47,715 bases of DNA from a virus, in the IMG/VR virus record IMGVR_UViG_3300011116_000450, positions 1-47,715 of that record; one strand, written 5' to 3'. Below the pieces are notes generated by a model. It was not told the DNA's origin. It saw only the letters and a list, made by a program, of their open reading frames with translations, and did not search any database. A program made the position numbers and the translations under genes. The stretch's first letter is position 1, and every line of letters begins with the position of its first letter. This document shows positions 28,934 through 38,323 of the stretch, piece by piece.

Positions 28934-30990
28934 TCTTTTGCCTCTGCCCAACTCTTGGCAAATTGATGGGAAACCTTAATTGGCACTTTCTCTAAAACCA
29001 TACCGTCTCCCATAGCGTTAATAAAAGGATTAAGAATATCAACCCTATCTGTTTCGTTTACCATTGCTACAAGTTCGTCATGAACCTGCACTAATAATTT
29101 TACACTGGTTCCGCTCATGGCTTTATGAACATCAACCATTGCTTGTTTACAAATGTCCGCGGCAGTTCCTTGAACTATCGCGTTAACAGCCTGTCTTTCA
29201 GCCCTAGACCGCAACTCATCATTGCTTGATGACAAATCTGGAAGCCTTCTCCTGCGTCCATATAAAGTAGATACATAACCGTCTTTTTTGGCTTTTGCAA
29301 TAACTTGCCGTTTCCAAGCAGTCAATTCGTAAAAACTTTTATAATAATTATTTAATATCTCTTCTGCTTCATGTTTTGGAATGCCAGTAACTCGTGCAAG
29401 TTTTATAGAACCACCACCGTATGCGGTTAGAAAGTTAACACCTTTGCCTATCTGTCGTTCTTCAGAAGTAACGTTCTCTGGTTTTTTCTTAAAGACAGCC
29501 GATGCAGTAGCGGTGTGAATGTCTTCGTCATTGGCAAAGACATGCAACAAACGTTTGTCTTGGCTGAACATAGCCATAACTCTCAATTCAATTTGGTCGT
29601 AGTCAGCAACTAATAAAACGTTTGGGTCTAAGGCAACAAACAACTTTCTAATGTTTGATGTTCTTGGAATGTTTTGAAGGTTTGGATTAGAAGAAGATAG
29701 TCGCCCAGTAGCGGTTCTATGTAAATGAAAAGATGGGTGAAGTTTATTTTTATATAGTTTTGGTATCAATCCGTTTACGTAAGTTGATTTTAACTTCTGT
29801 AGTTCTGCCCATTTTAGTAACTGGGCTACAACTTCGTGTTTATGTTGAAGACTCTTTAAAGATTCTTCGTCAACAGACGGTGCTCCTTTTCCAGTCTTCT
29901 TATATGGTTTAAGTCCCAGTCCACCTTCTGATTTTTTATTAAACAAAAATGTTTGTTTATGTTTATTAGAATCAGGGTTAAAACCAACTGGTGCATACTT
30001 TAAAATGTTGTCATGCACTTCTTTTAACTCTTGGTCTAAGTCTTTTTCTAGAACTGTTAAGTTGTTAACGTCAACTGGAATGCCTTGATTTTCCATTTCC
30101 ATTAACACTTCTAAAACTTGACTATCTAAAGTCATGGCTTTGCGAAGGTCAGCGTAGGCGTTTACCTTCTTTAACAAGCGTGTATACAGCATCCAAGTCC
30201 AACGAGCGTCACGATGCACGTACAATGAGGCGTCGTCAATAGTTACCTTGCTTATACTTTTGCCAAGTTTTCCACCACGTTCATATGCTTTATGACCGTT
30301 GTAATTATTTTCAATGATTGTTTCAAGTGAGTAGTTGGTTAAGTTCTCGTTAACCAAATGTTGTAAAAGCATTGTGTCAACATAAGGTCCTGGTGGTATA
30401 GCACCGTAGTACTTTGAAATAGACCGTGCATCAAACTTAACGTTTTGACCAACTTTAATTAGGTCGCTAAAAAACAAAGGCTTTAAACGTTCAAAGACAA
30501 CGCTTCGTGATAATTGTTTTATTGGCTCAGCATAAACAGCGGGCTTTATGTATCTAGCCTTTGCCATGGACTCTTGACCATTTTTTAACTTTTTACGATA
30601 GCCAACAGGTGGTACTGTGCTTCCATCTCCCACCTCTTCTGCTTCTAGCAACGGACCAACTTTGTGACCCATTGGTATTGCCCATGAGTGACCTTTAGTT
30701 GCAATTCCAATCCAAAACACTTCATTGCGTAAAGGATTTACTGCTATCTCTTTAAGGTATTCTTCTACCAAATTATCATGTGCTCTTTGAATAATGTCAG
30801 GGCTTTTGCTTTTTAAACCCTTAACATGTTCTTGAAAATCTTTTTCTAAGTGTTGTAATAGGTCGGGGTGATGCTCAAGCACTGACTGTGTTTCAACGTC
30901 AAAAGCAAACGCCCCAACCTCATTAACAACGCTAATAAGTTCATCAAGTTCTTCTAAGGTTGTGATAATGGGAGGTTTTACGCTCCCCAT
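28930..30990 (-). CDS. polA: DNA polymerase I (family A)
   Basis: The protein has 686 residues and is a full family A DNA polymerase without an N-terminal 5'-3' exonuclease domain. The 3'-5' exonuclease has FAFDVETQ (Asp31/Glu33), a VGQNVKFDAR block (ExoII) and a YVHRDARW block (ExoIII). The polymerase domain has motif A VADYDQIELRVMAMFSQD, motif B RQIGKGVNFLTAYGG with the usual Phe, and motif C QVHDELVAMV (HDE at about 637-639). It should replicate the phage genome. Size is similar to mycobacteriophage polymerases. The gene sits 3 nt from the ssDNA-binding gene. Confidence 0.97.
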   Translation of the reverse strand: MGSVKPPIITTLEELDELISVVNEVGAFAFDVETQSVLEHHPDLLQHLEKDFQEHVKGLKSKSPDIIQRAHDNLVEEYLKEIAVNPLRNEVFWIGIATKGHSWAIPMGHKVGPLLEAEEVGDGSTVPPVGYRKKLKNGQESMAKARYIKPAVYAEPIKQLSRSVVFERLKPLFFSDLIKVGQNVKFDARSISKYYGAIPPGPYVDTMLLQHLVNENLTNYSLETIIENNYNGHKAYERGGKLGKSISKVTIDDASLYVHRDARWTWMLYTRLLKKVNAYADLRKAMTLDSQVLEVLMEMENQGIPVDVNNLTVLEKDLDQELKEVHDNILKYAPVGFNPDSNKHKQTFLFNKKSEGGLGLKPYKKTGKGAPSVDEESLKSLQHKHEVVAQLLKWAELQKLKSTYVNGLIPKLYKNKLHPSFHLHRTATGRLSSSNPNLQNIPRTSNIRKLFVALDPNVLLVADYDQIELRVMAMFSQDKRLLHVFANDEDIHTATASAVFKKKPENVTSEERQIGKGVNFLTAYGGGSIKLARVTGIPKHEAEEILNNYYKSFYELTAWKRQVIAKAKKDGYVSTLYGRRRRLPDLSSSNDELRSRAERQAVNAIVQGTAADICKQAMVDVHKAMSGTSVKLLVQVHDELVAMVNETDRVDILNPFINAMGDGMVLEKVPIKVSHQFAKSWAEAKE

Positions 30991-30993
30991 TAT

Positions 30994-31656
30994 CTACTTC
31001 CCTAAATCTTCTGATGCAACTGAAAGAAGGTCTGCGTAGGTAGGAACCTTCATGATGCTTGCGTCATAACGGTCTTCACGCAATGACGACATGAAAGTTT
31101 CGTCAATCTCTTCCATCTTCCATTCTTCTTGTAGGTCGCGAGCACGAATAGCCTGCAAATTGTATGCAGTTGTAGCGCCCTTACCTGTGCGACTTACAGC
31201 CCAATAGTGTTTGGTCAATGGACCAGTTTGAGGTGCTTTGTTCAAATTGCGAAGTTGGTCAACAACTCGTGGTCCTACTTCAAATGAACGAACTACTGGT
31301 TTGGCTCCTACAGCCAACAATGCAACGTTAAACGCAATGCGTTGTGACGGACGATTACCTGTCTCACACAGTGGGCATCCACGCTCTTCAAGGTCACGCA
31401 AGCAGATAAAGGATTTCTGACCTTCACGCTCTACCCAGTGTTGGTGCCATGCTGCAAATGGTTCGTCGTCCAAAAACTTGATTACTTGAACGTCCTCAGA
31501 AACTTTCAAACGCTGTGCGTACTGAGAGTCTGCGCTTTTCAAAACATCAACTTGTTGCCAACCACCGCGAAGTAGTTTGCGAGTTGATTCTTCTGGAGCA
31601 GGTGTGTCCTGCTCTGTATTCGGTGTTAATTCTACTACGTCATAATTTCTTGGCAT
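30994..31656 (-). CDS. gp32-like ssDNA-binding protein
   Basis: The protein has 220 residues starting MPRNYDVVELTPNTEQD. The core has VKFLDDE-like strands, HWVEREGQKSFICLRDLEERGCPLC and a C-rich turn (C-x7-C-x2-C), a pattern of T4 gp32-like OB proteins with a zinc-binding turn. It lies between MerR-like and polymerase genes. It should coat single-stranded DNA during replication. I chose ATG 31656 (CAAAGGAAAAATACAATG); the earlier ATG at 31689 lies within the upstream gene. Confidence 0.78.
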   Translation of the reverse strand: MPRNYDVVELTPNTEQDTPAPEESTRKLLRGGWQQVDVLKSADSQYAQRLKVSEDVQVIKFLDDEPFAAWHQHWVEREGQKSFICLRDLEERGCPLCETGNRPSQRIAFNVALLAVGAKPVVRSFEVGPRVVDQLRNLNKAPQTGPLTKHYWAVSRTGKGATTAYNLQAIRARDLQEEWKMEEIDETFMSSLREDRYDASIMKVPTYADLLSVASEDLGK

Positions 31657-31676
31657 TGTATTTTTCCTTTGTGTGT

Positions 31677-32105
31677 TTATTGGGGCCAATTATCTTTGAT
31701 ATGTTTTCTAAAACCGTTCCAATCTCCGTGATTAATCTCACGTACTTTAAAACGGTCCATTGCTTCAAAAAGAAACTCTACCTGTTCTAAACTGTAAAGC
31801 CTCCTACCTTGTGAAGTTTTCTCTGGAATTTGTTGCTTCACAGGTTTTGGTGTTCGGTACTTGGCTTTGGGAAGCCAACCACGATGCTCCCAAACTCGCA
31901 ACGTGGAAGGACGTTTACCTATTGCTTTGGCTAAGTCGCCAATGGTAAACATCACTACCTCTTGACCGTTGATTATATACTTCTTGGGCTTTGCCCCGTT
32001 GTATCTATCATCGGCAATTGCTTTTACCTTTTTACCCCTGTTTTTTGGTGTGCGACCACCAGGGTAATCAGGCAAATCATTAAAAAAATCTAACGGGTCT
32101 TTCAC
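31677..32105 (-). CDS. MerR-like HTH DNA-binding protein
   Basis: The protein has 142 residues. A MerR-like winged HTH occupies roughly residues 50-110: FTIGDLAKAIGKRPSTLRVW, EHRGWLPKA and RRLYSLEQVEFLFEAM. The N-terminal part is Gly/Lys/Arg-rich. No ligand-binding domain is present, so it may be an architectural or repressor protein of the replication operon. Confidence 0.85.
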   Translation of the reverse strand: MKDPLDFFNDLPDYPGGRTPKNRGKKVKAIADDRYNGAKPKKYIINGQEVVMFTIGDLAKAIGKRPSTLRVWEHRGWLPKAKYRTPKPVKQQIPEKTSQGRRLYSLEQVEFLFEAMDRFKVREINHGDWNGFRKHIKDNWPQ

Positions 32106-32497
32106 GCTTTAAATGCCCAAGTTTCTTTTTCTGTGTAGAAAGTTTGAACTGTCGTGAGAAGTGCTTTGTCTTCCCATGCTAATTGTAAAAGTTTGTCTTC
32201 GCTAAGTCGTTCAATAACTTCTTTTACGTTGTCCCACAATCCTTGCTCACGTGCCCACTCTTCCGCTTGCGTTGCGTTGAATGATTTGCTAACACGACGT
32301 TCACGTTTTAATTCGTGTCCACCAATGTTCAACCAAATGTGACCGCTGTCGTCTGGAGTTCCATGTTGTTCAACAACGGTGCTTAGTTCTTTTTTAATCT
32401 TGTCAACCCTTGTTTCTAACTGAGACAACAGTTTTTTTTGTGATACAAAGTCTTCTACAAGTTTTGTTAAGTATTGTTCGTCATATTCTTTTTCCAT
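32102..32497 (-). CDS. Unknown protein with coiled coil (131 aa)
   Basis: The protein has 131 residues. The N-terminal 40 residues look like a coiled coil (LLSQLETRVDKIKKELSTVV). Then a beta-rich SGHIWLNIGGHELKRERRVS block and helices (AEEWAREQGLWDNV). I have seen similar proteins next to helicases in actinobacterial phages, but no function is known. It has a strong Shine-Dalgarno (TCGGAGGTGTGACATG). Confidence 0.75.
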   Translation of the reverse strand: MEKEYDEQYLTKLVEDFVSQKKLLSQLETRVDKIKKELSTVVEQHGTPDDSGHIWLNIGGHELKRERRVSKSFNATQAEEWAREQGLWDNVKEVIERLSEDKLLQLAWEDKALLTTVQTFYTEKETWAFKA

Positions 32498-32498
32498 G

Positions 32499-34043
32499 TC
32501 ACACCTCCGAGTGTTGTAGGAATTCTGTTAATGAATTAAGTGTCAACTCAAATCTACCTTGTGTATCGTAACCTTTGTCAATAAACGCTTCGTTAATTCC
32601 TCTCTTTTGTTGAAGCATTTCATACTGCCTTTCTTCAATACTCCCTTTCATTACGAATGATGCAATTGTAACGTGAGGGTGTTGTGAAGATAGTCGTATA
32701 ATTCTTGCCTCTCGTTGGTCTAATTTACCAGCAGACCACGGAAGGTCATAAGATATTAGGTAATTGGCTTGGGGTAAGTCAACACCATAACCACCTGCAT
32801 CTGAAGACAAAAACAAACGTGTGTTTGGGTCTTTAATAAACTTTTGTTTAGCGGCATCTTTTTCAGTTGAATTCATATCCCCAGTAAACAAAACTGATTT
32901 GGTAATGCTTTTAGTATTCTCAGACAATAGTTTAAGATTTTTCTTAAAAAATGAAAACAATACAATTTTATTGTTTGGGTCTTCTTGTAGTATCTCCGTC
33001 ATATAATCAATAACGGCATCCATTTTTGGAGTTTTAAGATTGCCGTTAACCCAACCATTGTCCATAACTTCTTTAGCGTATTTACTTCCCACATCCCCGT
33101 CTGCCCTAACAAACTCTTCTGCCGAGAACAAAACTAATTCTGGGTTGTCGCAAAGCATACGCAGAATAGTTAACCGCGACATGATTTGACCCTGCGCTTC
33201 ATTTGCTGCTGGATTTCCATGATAGTGAGACCATAAATCAAAGCCTTTGCCATGAGTGTTCAGCGCCTGTTGTATCTGTTTAAGCAAATCATTGGCAATA
33301 TTTTTATATGCCAATGCTCCCAACTCATCAAACTGAACTGGTATAACTGTTGATATAACTTCGGGCAATTGGTCTTGAATATCTTTTCTATTCTTACGAA
33401 CCATTGCTAGTTCCATTGATTTATTAAGTACGTTTAGATTTCTATAACGTGTTGGTCTGCCAAACTTGTCGCGAACAATAAAGGTTTTATCAAACCAATC
33501 AAACCTTCCCAACACAGTTTCATCTACAAATTCCATAATAGAAAACAATTCTTCTGGTTTGTTTTCAATTGGTTGACCAGTTAAGGCAAAACGATATTGA
33601 CATTTTTTACCAAGTTTTTTAAGAAGCCTTGAACGTTTAGCACGCGGTGATTTAATCATTGTTGCTTCATCTATAACCATTGCTTCAAACCGCAGTGAGT
33701 TAAACATGTGCTGGTCGTTTAACAAAGTTTCAGGATTGACTATGACGTACCTTGCTCGTATTGCGGAACGCCATAATGTTTCTCGTATTTTTGCATTGCC
33801 ATCAATTACTACTGCTCGTGAGTTTGTAAACTTTGTAATTTCTCTCAGCCATTGATACTTTAAAGATGCGGGAACAATAATGATTGCCCTTGTGATTTCT
33901 TGTTGTTCAAACAATGTTTCAAGAGAGTTGATAGTGATTACAGTTTTGCCACCACCCATGACTACCGCTAAAAGCATCTTGCCCCTGTCAACCATTTTTT
34001 CACGGGCTTCTTCTTGAAATGGGTATAACGTTCCCTTAAACAT
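32499..34043 (-). CDS. SNF2-type SF2 helicase (514 aa)
   Basis: The protein has 514 residues. Motif I is MGGGKT in LAVVMGGGKTVITI (about residue 28), motif II VIDEATMIKSPRA, motif III LTGQPIEN, and motif VI QREARIIRLSSQ. DEAT replaces DEAH in motif II. It is the minimal SNF2-like helicase without extra zinc domains. It probably assists replication or recombination by translocating along dsDNA. The primase gene overlaps it by 8 nt. Confidence 0.92.
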   Translation of the reverse strand: MFKGTLYPFQEEAREKMVDRGKMLLAVVMGGGKTVITINSLETLFEQQEITRAIIIVPASLKYQWLREITKFTNSRAVVIDGNAKIRETLWRSAIRARYVIVNPETLLNDQHMFNSLRFEAMVIDEATMIKSPRAKRSRLLKKLGKKCQYRFALTGQPIENKPEELFSIMEFVDETVLGRFDWFDKTFIVRDKFGRPTRYRNLNVLNKSMELAMVRKNRKDIQDQLPEVISTVIPVQFDELGALAYKNIANDLLKQIQQALNTHGKGFDLWSHYHGNPAANEAQGQIMSRLTILRMLCDNPELVLFSAEEFVRADGDVGSKYAKEVMDNGWVNGNLKTPKMDAVIDYMTEILQEDPNNKIVLFSFFKKNLKLLSENTKSITKSVLFTGDMNSTEKDAAKQKFIKDPNTRLFLSSDAGGYGVDLPQANYLISYDLPWSAGKLDQREARIIRLSSQHPHVTIASFVMKGSIEERQYEMLQQKRGINEAFIDKGYDTQGRFELTLNSLTEFLQHSEV

Positions 34044-34965
34044 TTACCCACCAAGGAAGAACAGTTGCTTTTGTTATGGCAATACCAATTTCTTCGTCTG
34101 ACATTTCACCCAAGTCTTTTGCTTTAGTGTGACCGTAGTAAAGCCATTTAATACCTTCACGAAAAGTAGGAAGGTGCTTAAACAACTTTTTACCTACCGT
34201 CATTCCAGCCTCGTCATTGTCTAACGCCACAATTAAATAATCACAAACATTGCTTAATAGTTCTATTTGTTTTTTACTGACCTGTACTCCAAAACTGGCT
34301 AAACATTGTACTCCTGAATATGCTGAAGCAACCCTAACTACGTCTAGTGGGGACTCTACTAAAATTGCTGTTCGTATATTAAAACGGTCAATACCAAACA
34401 AAGTTTCTGATTTAGAAACACCTACAGGTTGATTGAGAACTCCCTTTGGTGACTTCTCTTGCCATCCCATCAAATCTCCTGATGCAGAAATGATTGGAAT
34501 AATCCACGCTTGTTTTGACGTATCCCATCGGATACCAAACCTTTCGGCAACTACCGCTTTGATATTACGTTCTAACAACTTCTCGTATGGAGGGTTGTCA
34601 AAAAACATATACATTTCCCAGTCCACATCTGATTTAACCTTTTCCAACTTAGGACGTGTTAGTTGCTCCATTCCAGAGTTCATTAACAAGTTGTATATTG
34701 TGGATACGGATTCGTAACTTCCAGTAACTTCGGCAATCAACTGCGGTAAGTTTCCACGAGACCCACATGAATGGCAAATCCACAATCCTGTAGAAGCGTT
34801 CATTGACCATGATGGAGACCTGTCTAATTTCCCAGTTCGTTTTGCATGTACTGGACAACAGCCAATGATTTCATTGCCAGACTCACGGCGAACATCAACG
34901 CCTATTGCGTCAAGGACGTCACGAAAATTAGTAATACCAGTTGTCATTGCTATCGTTAGTGTCAT
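34036..34965 (-). CDS. dnaG: DnaG-like DNA primase
   Basis: The protein has 309 residues. A CHC2-type zinc-binding domain is at residues 36-67 (CCPVH...CHSC). The Toprim part has AILVESPLDVVRVASAYSG (Glu of the first Toprim motif) and DYLIVALDNDEAGM (DxD-like motif). It makes RNA primers together with the helicase. It is shorter than bacterial primases and lacks a helicase-binding C-terminal domain. The start overlaps the helicase gene by 38 nt behind GAGGTAGAAG. Confidence 0.93.
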   Translation of the reverse strand: MTLTIAMTTGITNFRDVLDAIGVDVRRESGNEIIGCCPVHAKRTGKLDRSPSWSMNASTGLWICHSCGSRGNLPQLIAEVTGSYESVSTIYNLLMNSGMEQLTRPKLEKVKSDVDWEMYMFFDNPPYEKLLERNIKAVVAERFGIRWDTSKQAWIIPIISASGDLMGWQEKSPKGVLNQPVGVSKSETLFGIDRFNIRTAILVESPLDVVRVASAYSGVQCLASFGVQVSKKQIELLSNVCDYLIVALDNDEAGMTVGKKLFKHLPTFREGIKWLYYGHTKAKDLGEMSDEEIGIAITKATVLPWWVNV

Positions 34966-36184
34966 CTTCTACCTCTGAAAAGTCCATGTTGTTCCAATCC
35001 CAATTAATCCTTACTTCGCCTTTTGGTGCTGTACGTGCAAGCACCACTCTCAAGATTGCTTGGTTTTCAATATCAGGGTCTGACTCTACGCCAACCACTA
35101 GGTCAGAGTCTTGAGCAAAAGACGATGTATACCCAATGGCTTCAGCAGTAATCTGCCTGCTTTTTCGGTTTCCAATCTTCCAACTCAACACTTGAGTTGT
35201 ACCGACAATAGGAATATCAAATCGTTGAGCCAAGCGCTTTAACGACCTAGTGATATTGGTGAGTGCTTGTGGAGAACCTTTTGGCTCACCTTGTTCGTCA
35301 TCCATCAAATATACACCGTCAACTACTAACAAATCAGGTTTGTGTTGCTGTACTTTTCCTGCAATTGCACTGACTGTGGTCAAAGACGAAATGTCTTCAG
35401 ACAAAATAAATGGGTGCATGTTCTTTCGCACTGACACTGCTTTTCTAATGCGTTCAATTTCGGCATTGGTTAAGTCTCCTCGCATTATTTTTGTGTGCGA
35501 TATTCCAGCAATAAGAGCGTCGTATCGTGCTGATTGTTCTTCTGCACTCATTTCAAACGAGATGTATAGCGGAACCTTACCGTGAGTGTGTACGGCGTTT
35601 GCCATAATCAAGGTAATCAAAGATTTGCCCTTCTTTGCCTCACCAACAAAAGTAATCAACTGCTGTGGTCGTAACCCAGATGTAATCCTGTCCAATCCAC
35701 CAAATCCAGTTGGTATTCCACGGATGGCGTTAGGTGTATCTTTCATCAATTGGTAACGTTGTACTCGCTGCTCCCAAGTTTCAATGAGGTTGATGTCGCG
35801 TAACCTGGCAACATCGGCTGAAGCGGTCTGTAAGCCCTCTGTAAGCGCGTGTAACGCTTCTGAAGTCAAATTGTTGTTCAGCATAGGGACCGCTGTTGCA
35901 AGCGTTTCTACAAGTTTCTGGTGACGGTATGACTCAAGCATTTCCTCAATTAGGTTGGAGAATTGCTCACGGGAAGAGTCCACCAAAGAGACATTGGCAT
36001 GTTCTTGACTAAATGCTCTTTCAGAAGGAACGGCGTTGTGTTCTCGCCAATAGGTAACAACCCATTCCCAAACATTTGACCAATGCGCTGAGAAGTGCTG
36101 TGGTTTAACCCCTGCTTCAATTACGGGCAAGATTTCGTTGTCAGTGATTACCTTGCTAATTAGTAAGTGCTCTGAACTTGACAT
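34928..36184 (-). CDS. dnaB: DnaB-like replicative helicase
   Basis: The protein has 418 residues. Walker A is VGEAKKGKSLITLIMA (about residue 190), Walker B is DLLVVDGVYLMDD, then VGTTQVLSWKIGN and the arginine-finger region. The N-terminal domain is DnaB-like (LISKVITDNEILPVIEAG). It unwinds the parental duplex at the fork and works with the primase and the DnaC-like loader encoded on either side. Confidence 0.95.
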   Translation of the reverse strand: MSSSEHLLISKVITDNEILPVIEAGVKPQHFSAHWSNVWEWVVTYWREHNAVPSERAFSQEHANVSLVDSSREQFSNLIEEMLESYRHQKLVETLATAVPMLNNNLTSEALHALTEGLQTASADVARLRDINLIETWEQRVQRYQLMKDTPNAIRGIPTGFGGLDRITSGLRPQQLITFVGEAKKGKSLITLIMANAVHTHGKVPLYISFEMSAEEQSARYDALIAGISHTKIMRGDLTNAEIERIRKAVSVRKNMHPFILSEDISSLTTVSAIAGKVQQHKPDLLVVDGVYLMDDEQGEPKGSPQALTNITRSLKRLAQRFDIPIVGTTQVLSWKIGNRKSRQITAEAIGYTSSFAQDSDLVVGVESDPDIENQAILRVVLARTAPKGEVRINWDWNNMDFSEVEDDTNDSNDNWYY

Positions 36185-36615
36185 TAATTAATCCACGCTT
36201 TCTTTGTGTCCACTACGTGAGAACGTATCCCAATGATAGATGCTTGCTCTTGCGTTTCAACATATATTGTCCTAACTGAACGTTGAAACTTTAAATCGTA
36301 TGCTAGTTCTTCCACCGAGGGGTAATACATTACACCCACCGAGATACCTTTCCTCAGCAACCAATCATTAATTGCGTCAACTGCATCGTTGTCTATAAAA
36401 GTATAAACATCTGTTGCTATACCCAATCGGCTGTAACTATCTATCATTGCTTTTAACGGCAACTCACATGGTTTGGATAAAGACAAATACTTTTTCCAAT
36501 TACCTCGTTGTTTATAAAAATTAGCAATAAGGCTGTCCGACAATTGTGTCAGAACTCCTTCAAAAACTACGCCTTGTCCTTTTTGCCAGTACTCACCAAT
36601 GTCATTTCCCTGCAT
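36184..36615 (-). CDS. Unknown Rossmann-like protein (143 aa)
   Basis: The protein has 143 residues. The pattern of strand-helix repeats (YTFIDNDAVDAINDWLLRKG, then VMYYPSVEELAYDLKFQR, then IYVETQEQASIIGIR) suggests a HAD- or PIN-like Rossmann unit, with two acidic residues in FIDNDA. It lies between loader and helicase. I start at ATG 36615 within the loader gene's end, because the other start at 36675 would overlap by 74 nt. Activity cannot be predicted. Confidence 0.65.
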   Translation of the reverse strand: MQGNDIGEYWQKGQGVVFEGVLTQLSDSLIANFYKQRGNWKKYLSLSKPCELPLKAMIDSYSRLGIATDVYTFIDNDAVDAINDWLLRKGISVGVMYYPSVEELAYDLKFQRSVRTIYVETQEQASIIGIRSHVVDTKKAWIN

Positions 36616-37240
36616 TGCGTTGGTCCGTTCCCGATACAGGAACAAGCCGACACGCCGATTGCAAAATAGAAACAAAGCGTTCTCCGTAACGCAAAGATAA
36701 CTTTTTAGGGTTGTATAGGCTTGTAATAATTGTTGGAAGATTATTGTTGATTCTTTGATTTAGTAAATTGGTAATTGAACGGCGTGTAAAGTCTGTGTCG
36801 TTTTCGTCTCCTAGTCCGTCAAGAACAACTACGTCATAAACTGCTCGTAAGTATTTTGATGTGTAGGGAGATTCATACTCTTCTGGAAGAGTGCCTTCAT
36901 TGTTTAGTTCGTCATACATCATTTCCATGTATGTTGTGGTTGGTATGTAGTAACCACTAATTTGAACTTTGGCAACTACTTCTTTTAACAAACCAATGGC
37001 AAGATGTGTCTTACCTACACCAGTGCCACCAAACAAATACAAACCAGTTCCAGTGGCGATGTTTTCTTCTGCATTTTTTAACCAAGTCATAACCGCATAG
37101 TAAACATCTTGGTCTCCAGTTGACTTGTCGTATGACTCCAATGTCATTGATTCAAATCGCCGTGGAACTCGTAAGTTACTTAGTCTTTCTTCAATTGGCC
37201 TGTTACGCCAGTAACGAGCACCTTTCCATCCTGTTGTCAT
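36602..37240 (-). CDS. DnaC/IstB-like AAA+ helicase loader
   Basis: The protein has 212 residues. Walker A YLFGGTGVGKTHLAIGLL (about residue 70), Walker B VVVLDGLGDEND near residue 138, and sensor I TIITSLYNP. It is a small AAA+ ATPase of the DnaC/IstB group that would load the DnaB-like helicase two genes downstream. The N-terminal part is basic. Confidence 0.93.
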   Translation of the reverse strand: MTTGWKGARYWRNRPIEERLSNLRVPRRFESMTLESYDKSTGDQDVYYAVMTWLKNAEENIATGTGLYLFGGTGVGKTHLAIGLLKEVVAKVQISGYYIPTTTYMEMMYDELNNEGTLPEEYESPYTSKYLRAVYDVVVLDGLGDENDTDFTRRSITNLLNQRINNNLPTIITSLYNPKKLSLRYGERFVSILQSACRLVPVSGTDQRNAGK

Positions 37241-37455
37241 AGTGTGTCCTTTATGTGTAATGGGTCGCTAGGTAAAATATACATTGGTGCTGTGCACGCA
37301 TCAACTTTATAATGCGTAAGGTACGAATGTTTGTCTAAGTATATGCTCCCGCACAAAGAACAAACATACATTTCAATTTTTTCTTCTTGTTGTTTAACAG
37401 TGTTTACTTTAAAAATAATGTTAAATGCTTTTATGAAAAACCACCATTTTTTCAT
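37237..37455 (-). CDS. Small zinc-finger protein (72 aa)
   Basis: The protein has 72 residues starting MKKWWFFIKAFNIIF (a short hydrophobic N-terminal segment, probably not a cleavable signal), followed by a C2H2-like finger: YVCSLCGSIYLDKHSYLTH. The C-x2-C-x12-H pattern is close to a classical zinc finger. The start at 37455 overlaps the upstream stop as ATGA behind GGAGTGGAA. Confidence 0.7.
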   Translation of the reverse strand: MKKWWFFIKAFNIIFKVNTVKQQEEKIEMYVCSLCGSIYLDKHSYLTHYKVDACTAPMYILPSDPLHIKDTL

Positions 37456-37814
37456 TTCCACTCCGACACGTCGGAATTGGAAGAGTTCGCTGTCACCCAC
37501 TGAAGTAAATCGTCTCGTCGTTTAATAAATGCTGCCCATGTAGCCACGTCTTTTGGCAATGGTTTTTGTTTGATTTCATAAAAGAACCTGTCAATCATGT
37601 TGTACATGTCAACGTAGGAAACCCCACTGTCGCGCAAAGTCTTAAATGTTTTGGACAAAGCCAAAGCGTTTACTTCAAAGTTCATTGGGTACTCTATGGA
37701 TTTATTGAAGTGGTAAACTAAAGCCATAGTTGTATTTTTTGTTTTTGTGGACATTTTAGTAATCATCGGTTTCTCCTCATCTGAGCCTAGAGCCTTTCCC
37801 CAGTCGTCGTTCAT
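37452..37814 (-). CDS. Unknown helical protein (120 aa)
   Basis: The protein has 120 residues. All helical; contains YVDMYNMIDRFFYEIKQKPL and AAFIKRRDDLLQWV. No family is recognised. In related layouts this position holds a replisome accessory or a second loader subunit, but the sequence does not prove this. Confidence 0.7.
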   Translation of the reverse strand: MNDDWGKALGSDEEKPMITKMSTKTKNTTMALVYHFNKSIEYPMNFEVNALALSKTFKTLRDSGVSYVDMYNMIDRFFYEIKQKPLPKDVATWAAFIKRRDDLLQWVTANSSNSDVSEWK

Positions 37815-38323
37815 TTTGACAATAGCGTTTCGTCTATAACGTAACCATTTGTAATTTCGTCCTTTTTTTTCTCCTTCTTGAAAGAGAGATTCTTGTTATG
37901 GTTATTCTTGTTTATTGTTATTCTTGATTGGGTGTCACTGGGGACACTAGGGGTGGTGTCAGACGTGTCACTACCAGTGGTGTCAGTGAGGACACTAGGT
38001 GGTGTCTGTGCAGACACTAGGGTAGATGGATTGTTAAAGTTTACGATGTACTTATTGCTGATGTTTCCATGCTTGCCCGAACGGTTTTTACGAATAAGGA
38101 CACCAGCAGAAACTAAGCGGTTGACAGAACGAATGATGGTTCTGCGCGAATAGCCAGTCAATTTGGCTACGTGTCCATACGAAGTTGTTAGTTCTTGGGT
38201 ATCAGCATCCATGTAAAGTAATACAGTTAATAATACTACTTTACTGATTGAGTCATTGCCAAGATATTGAAGTACCCAACGTGGGAAGGGTAGAAACGGT
38301 CCTGAAAATTTACTTTTTGCCAT
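37811..38323 (-). CDS. Winged-HTH replication or regulatory protein
   Basis: The protein has 170 residues. Residues 1-90 form an HTH_36/MarR-like domain: ISKVVLLTVLLYMDAD, then SYGHVAKLTGYSRRTIIRSV and NRLVSAGVLIRKNRSGKHGN wing. The C-terminal half is Ser/Thr/Asp-rich and probably disordered, then a Lys-rich patch. Such proteins are often replication initiators (DnaD/RepA-like N-termini) or regulators. The gene opens the replication operon, right after a structured intergenic region. Confidence 0.82.
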   Translation of the reverse strand: MAKSKFSGPFLPFPRWVLQYLGNDSISKVVLLTVLLYMDADTQELTTSYGHVAKLTGYSRRTIIRSVNRLVSAGVLIRKNRSGKHGNISNKYIVNFNNPSTLVSAQTPPSVLTDTTGSDTSDTTPSVPSDTQSRITINKNNHNKNLSFKKEKKKDEITNGYVIDETLLSK

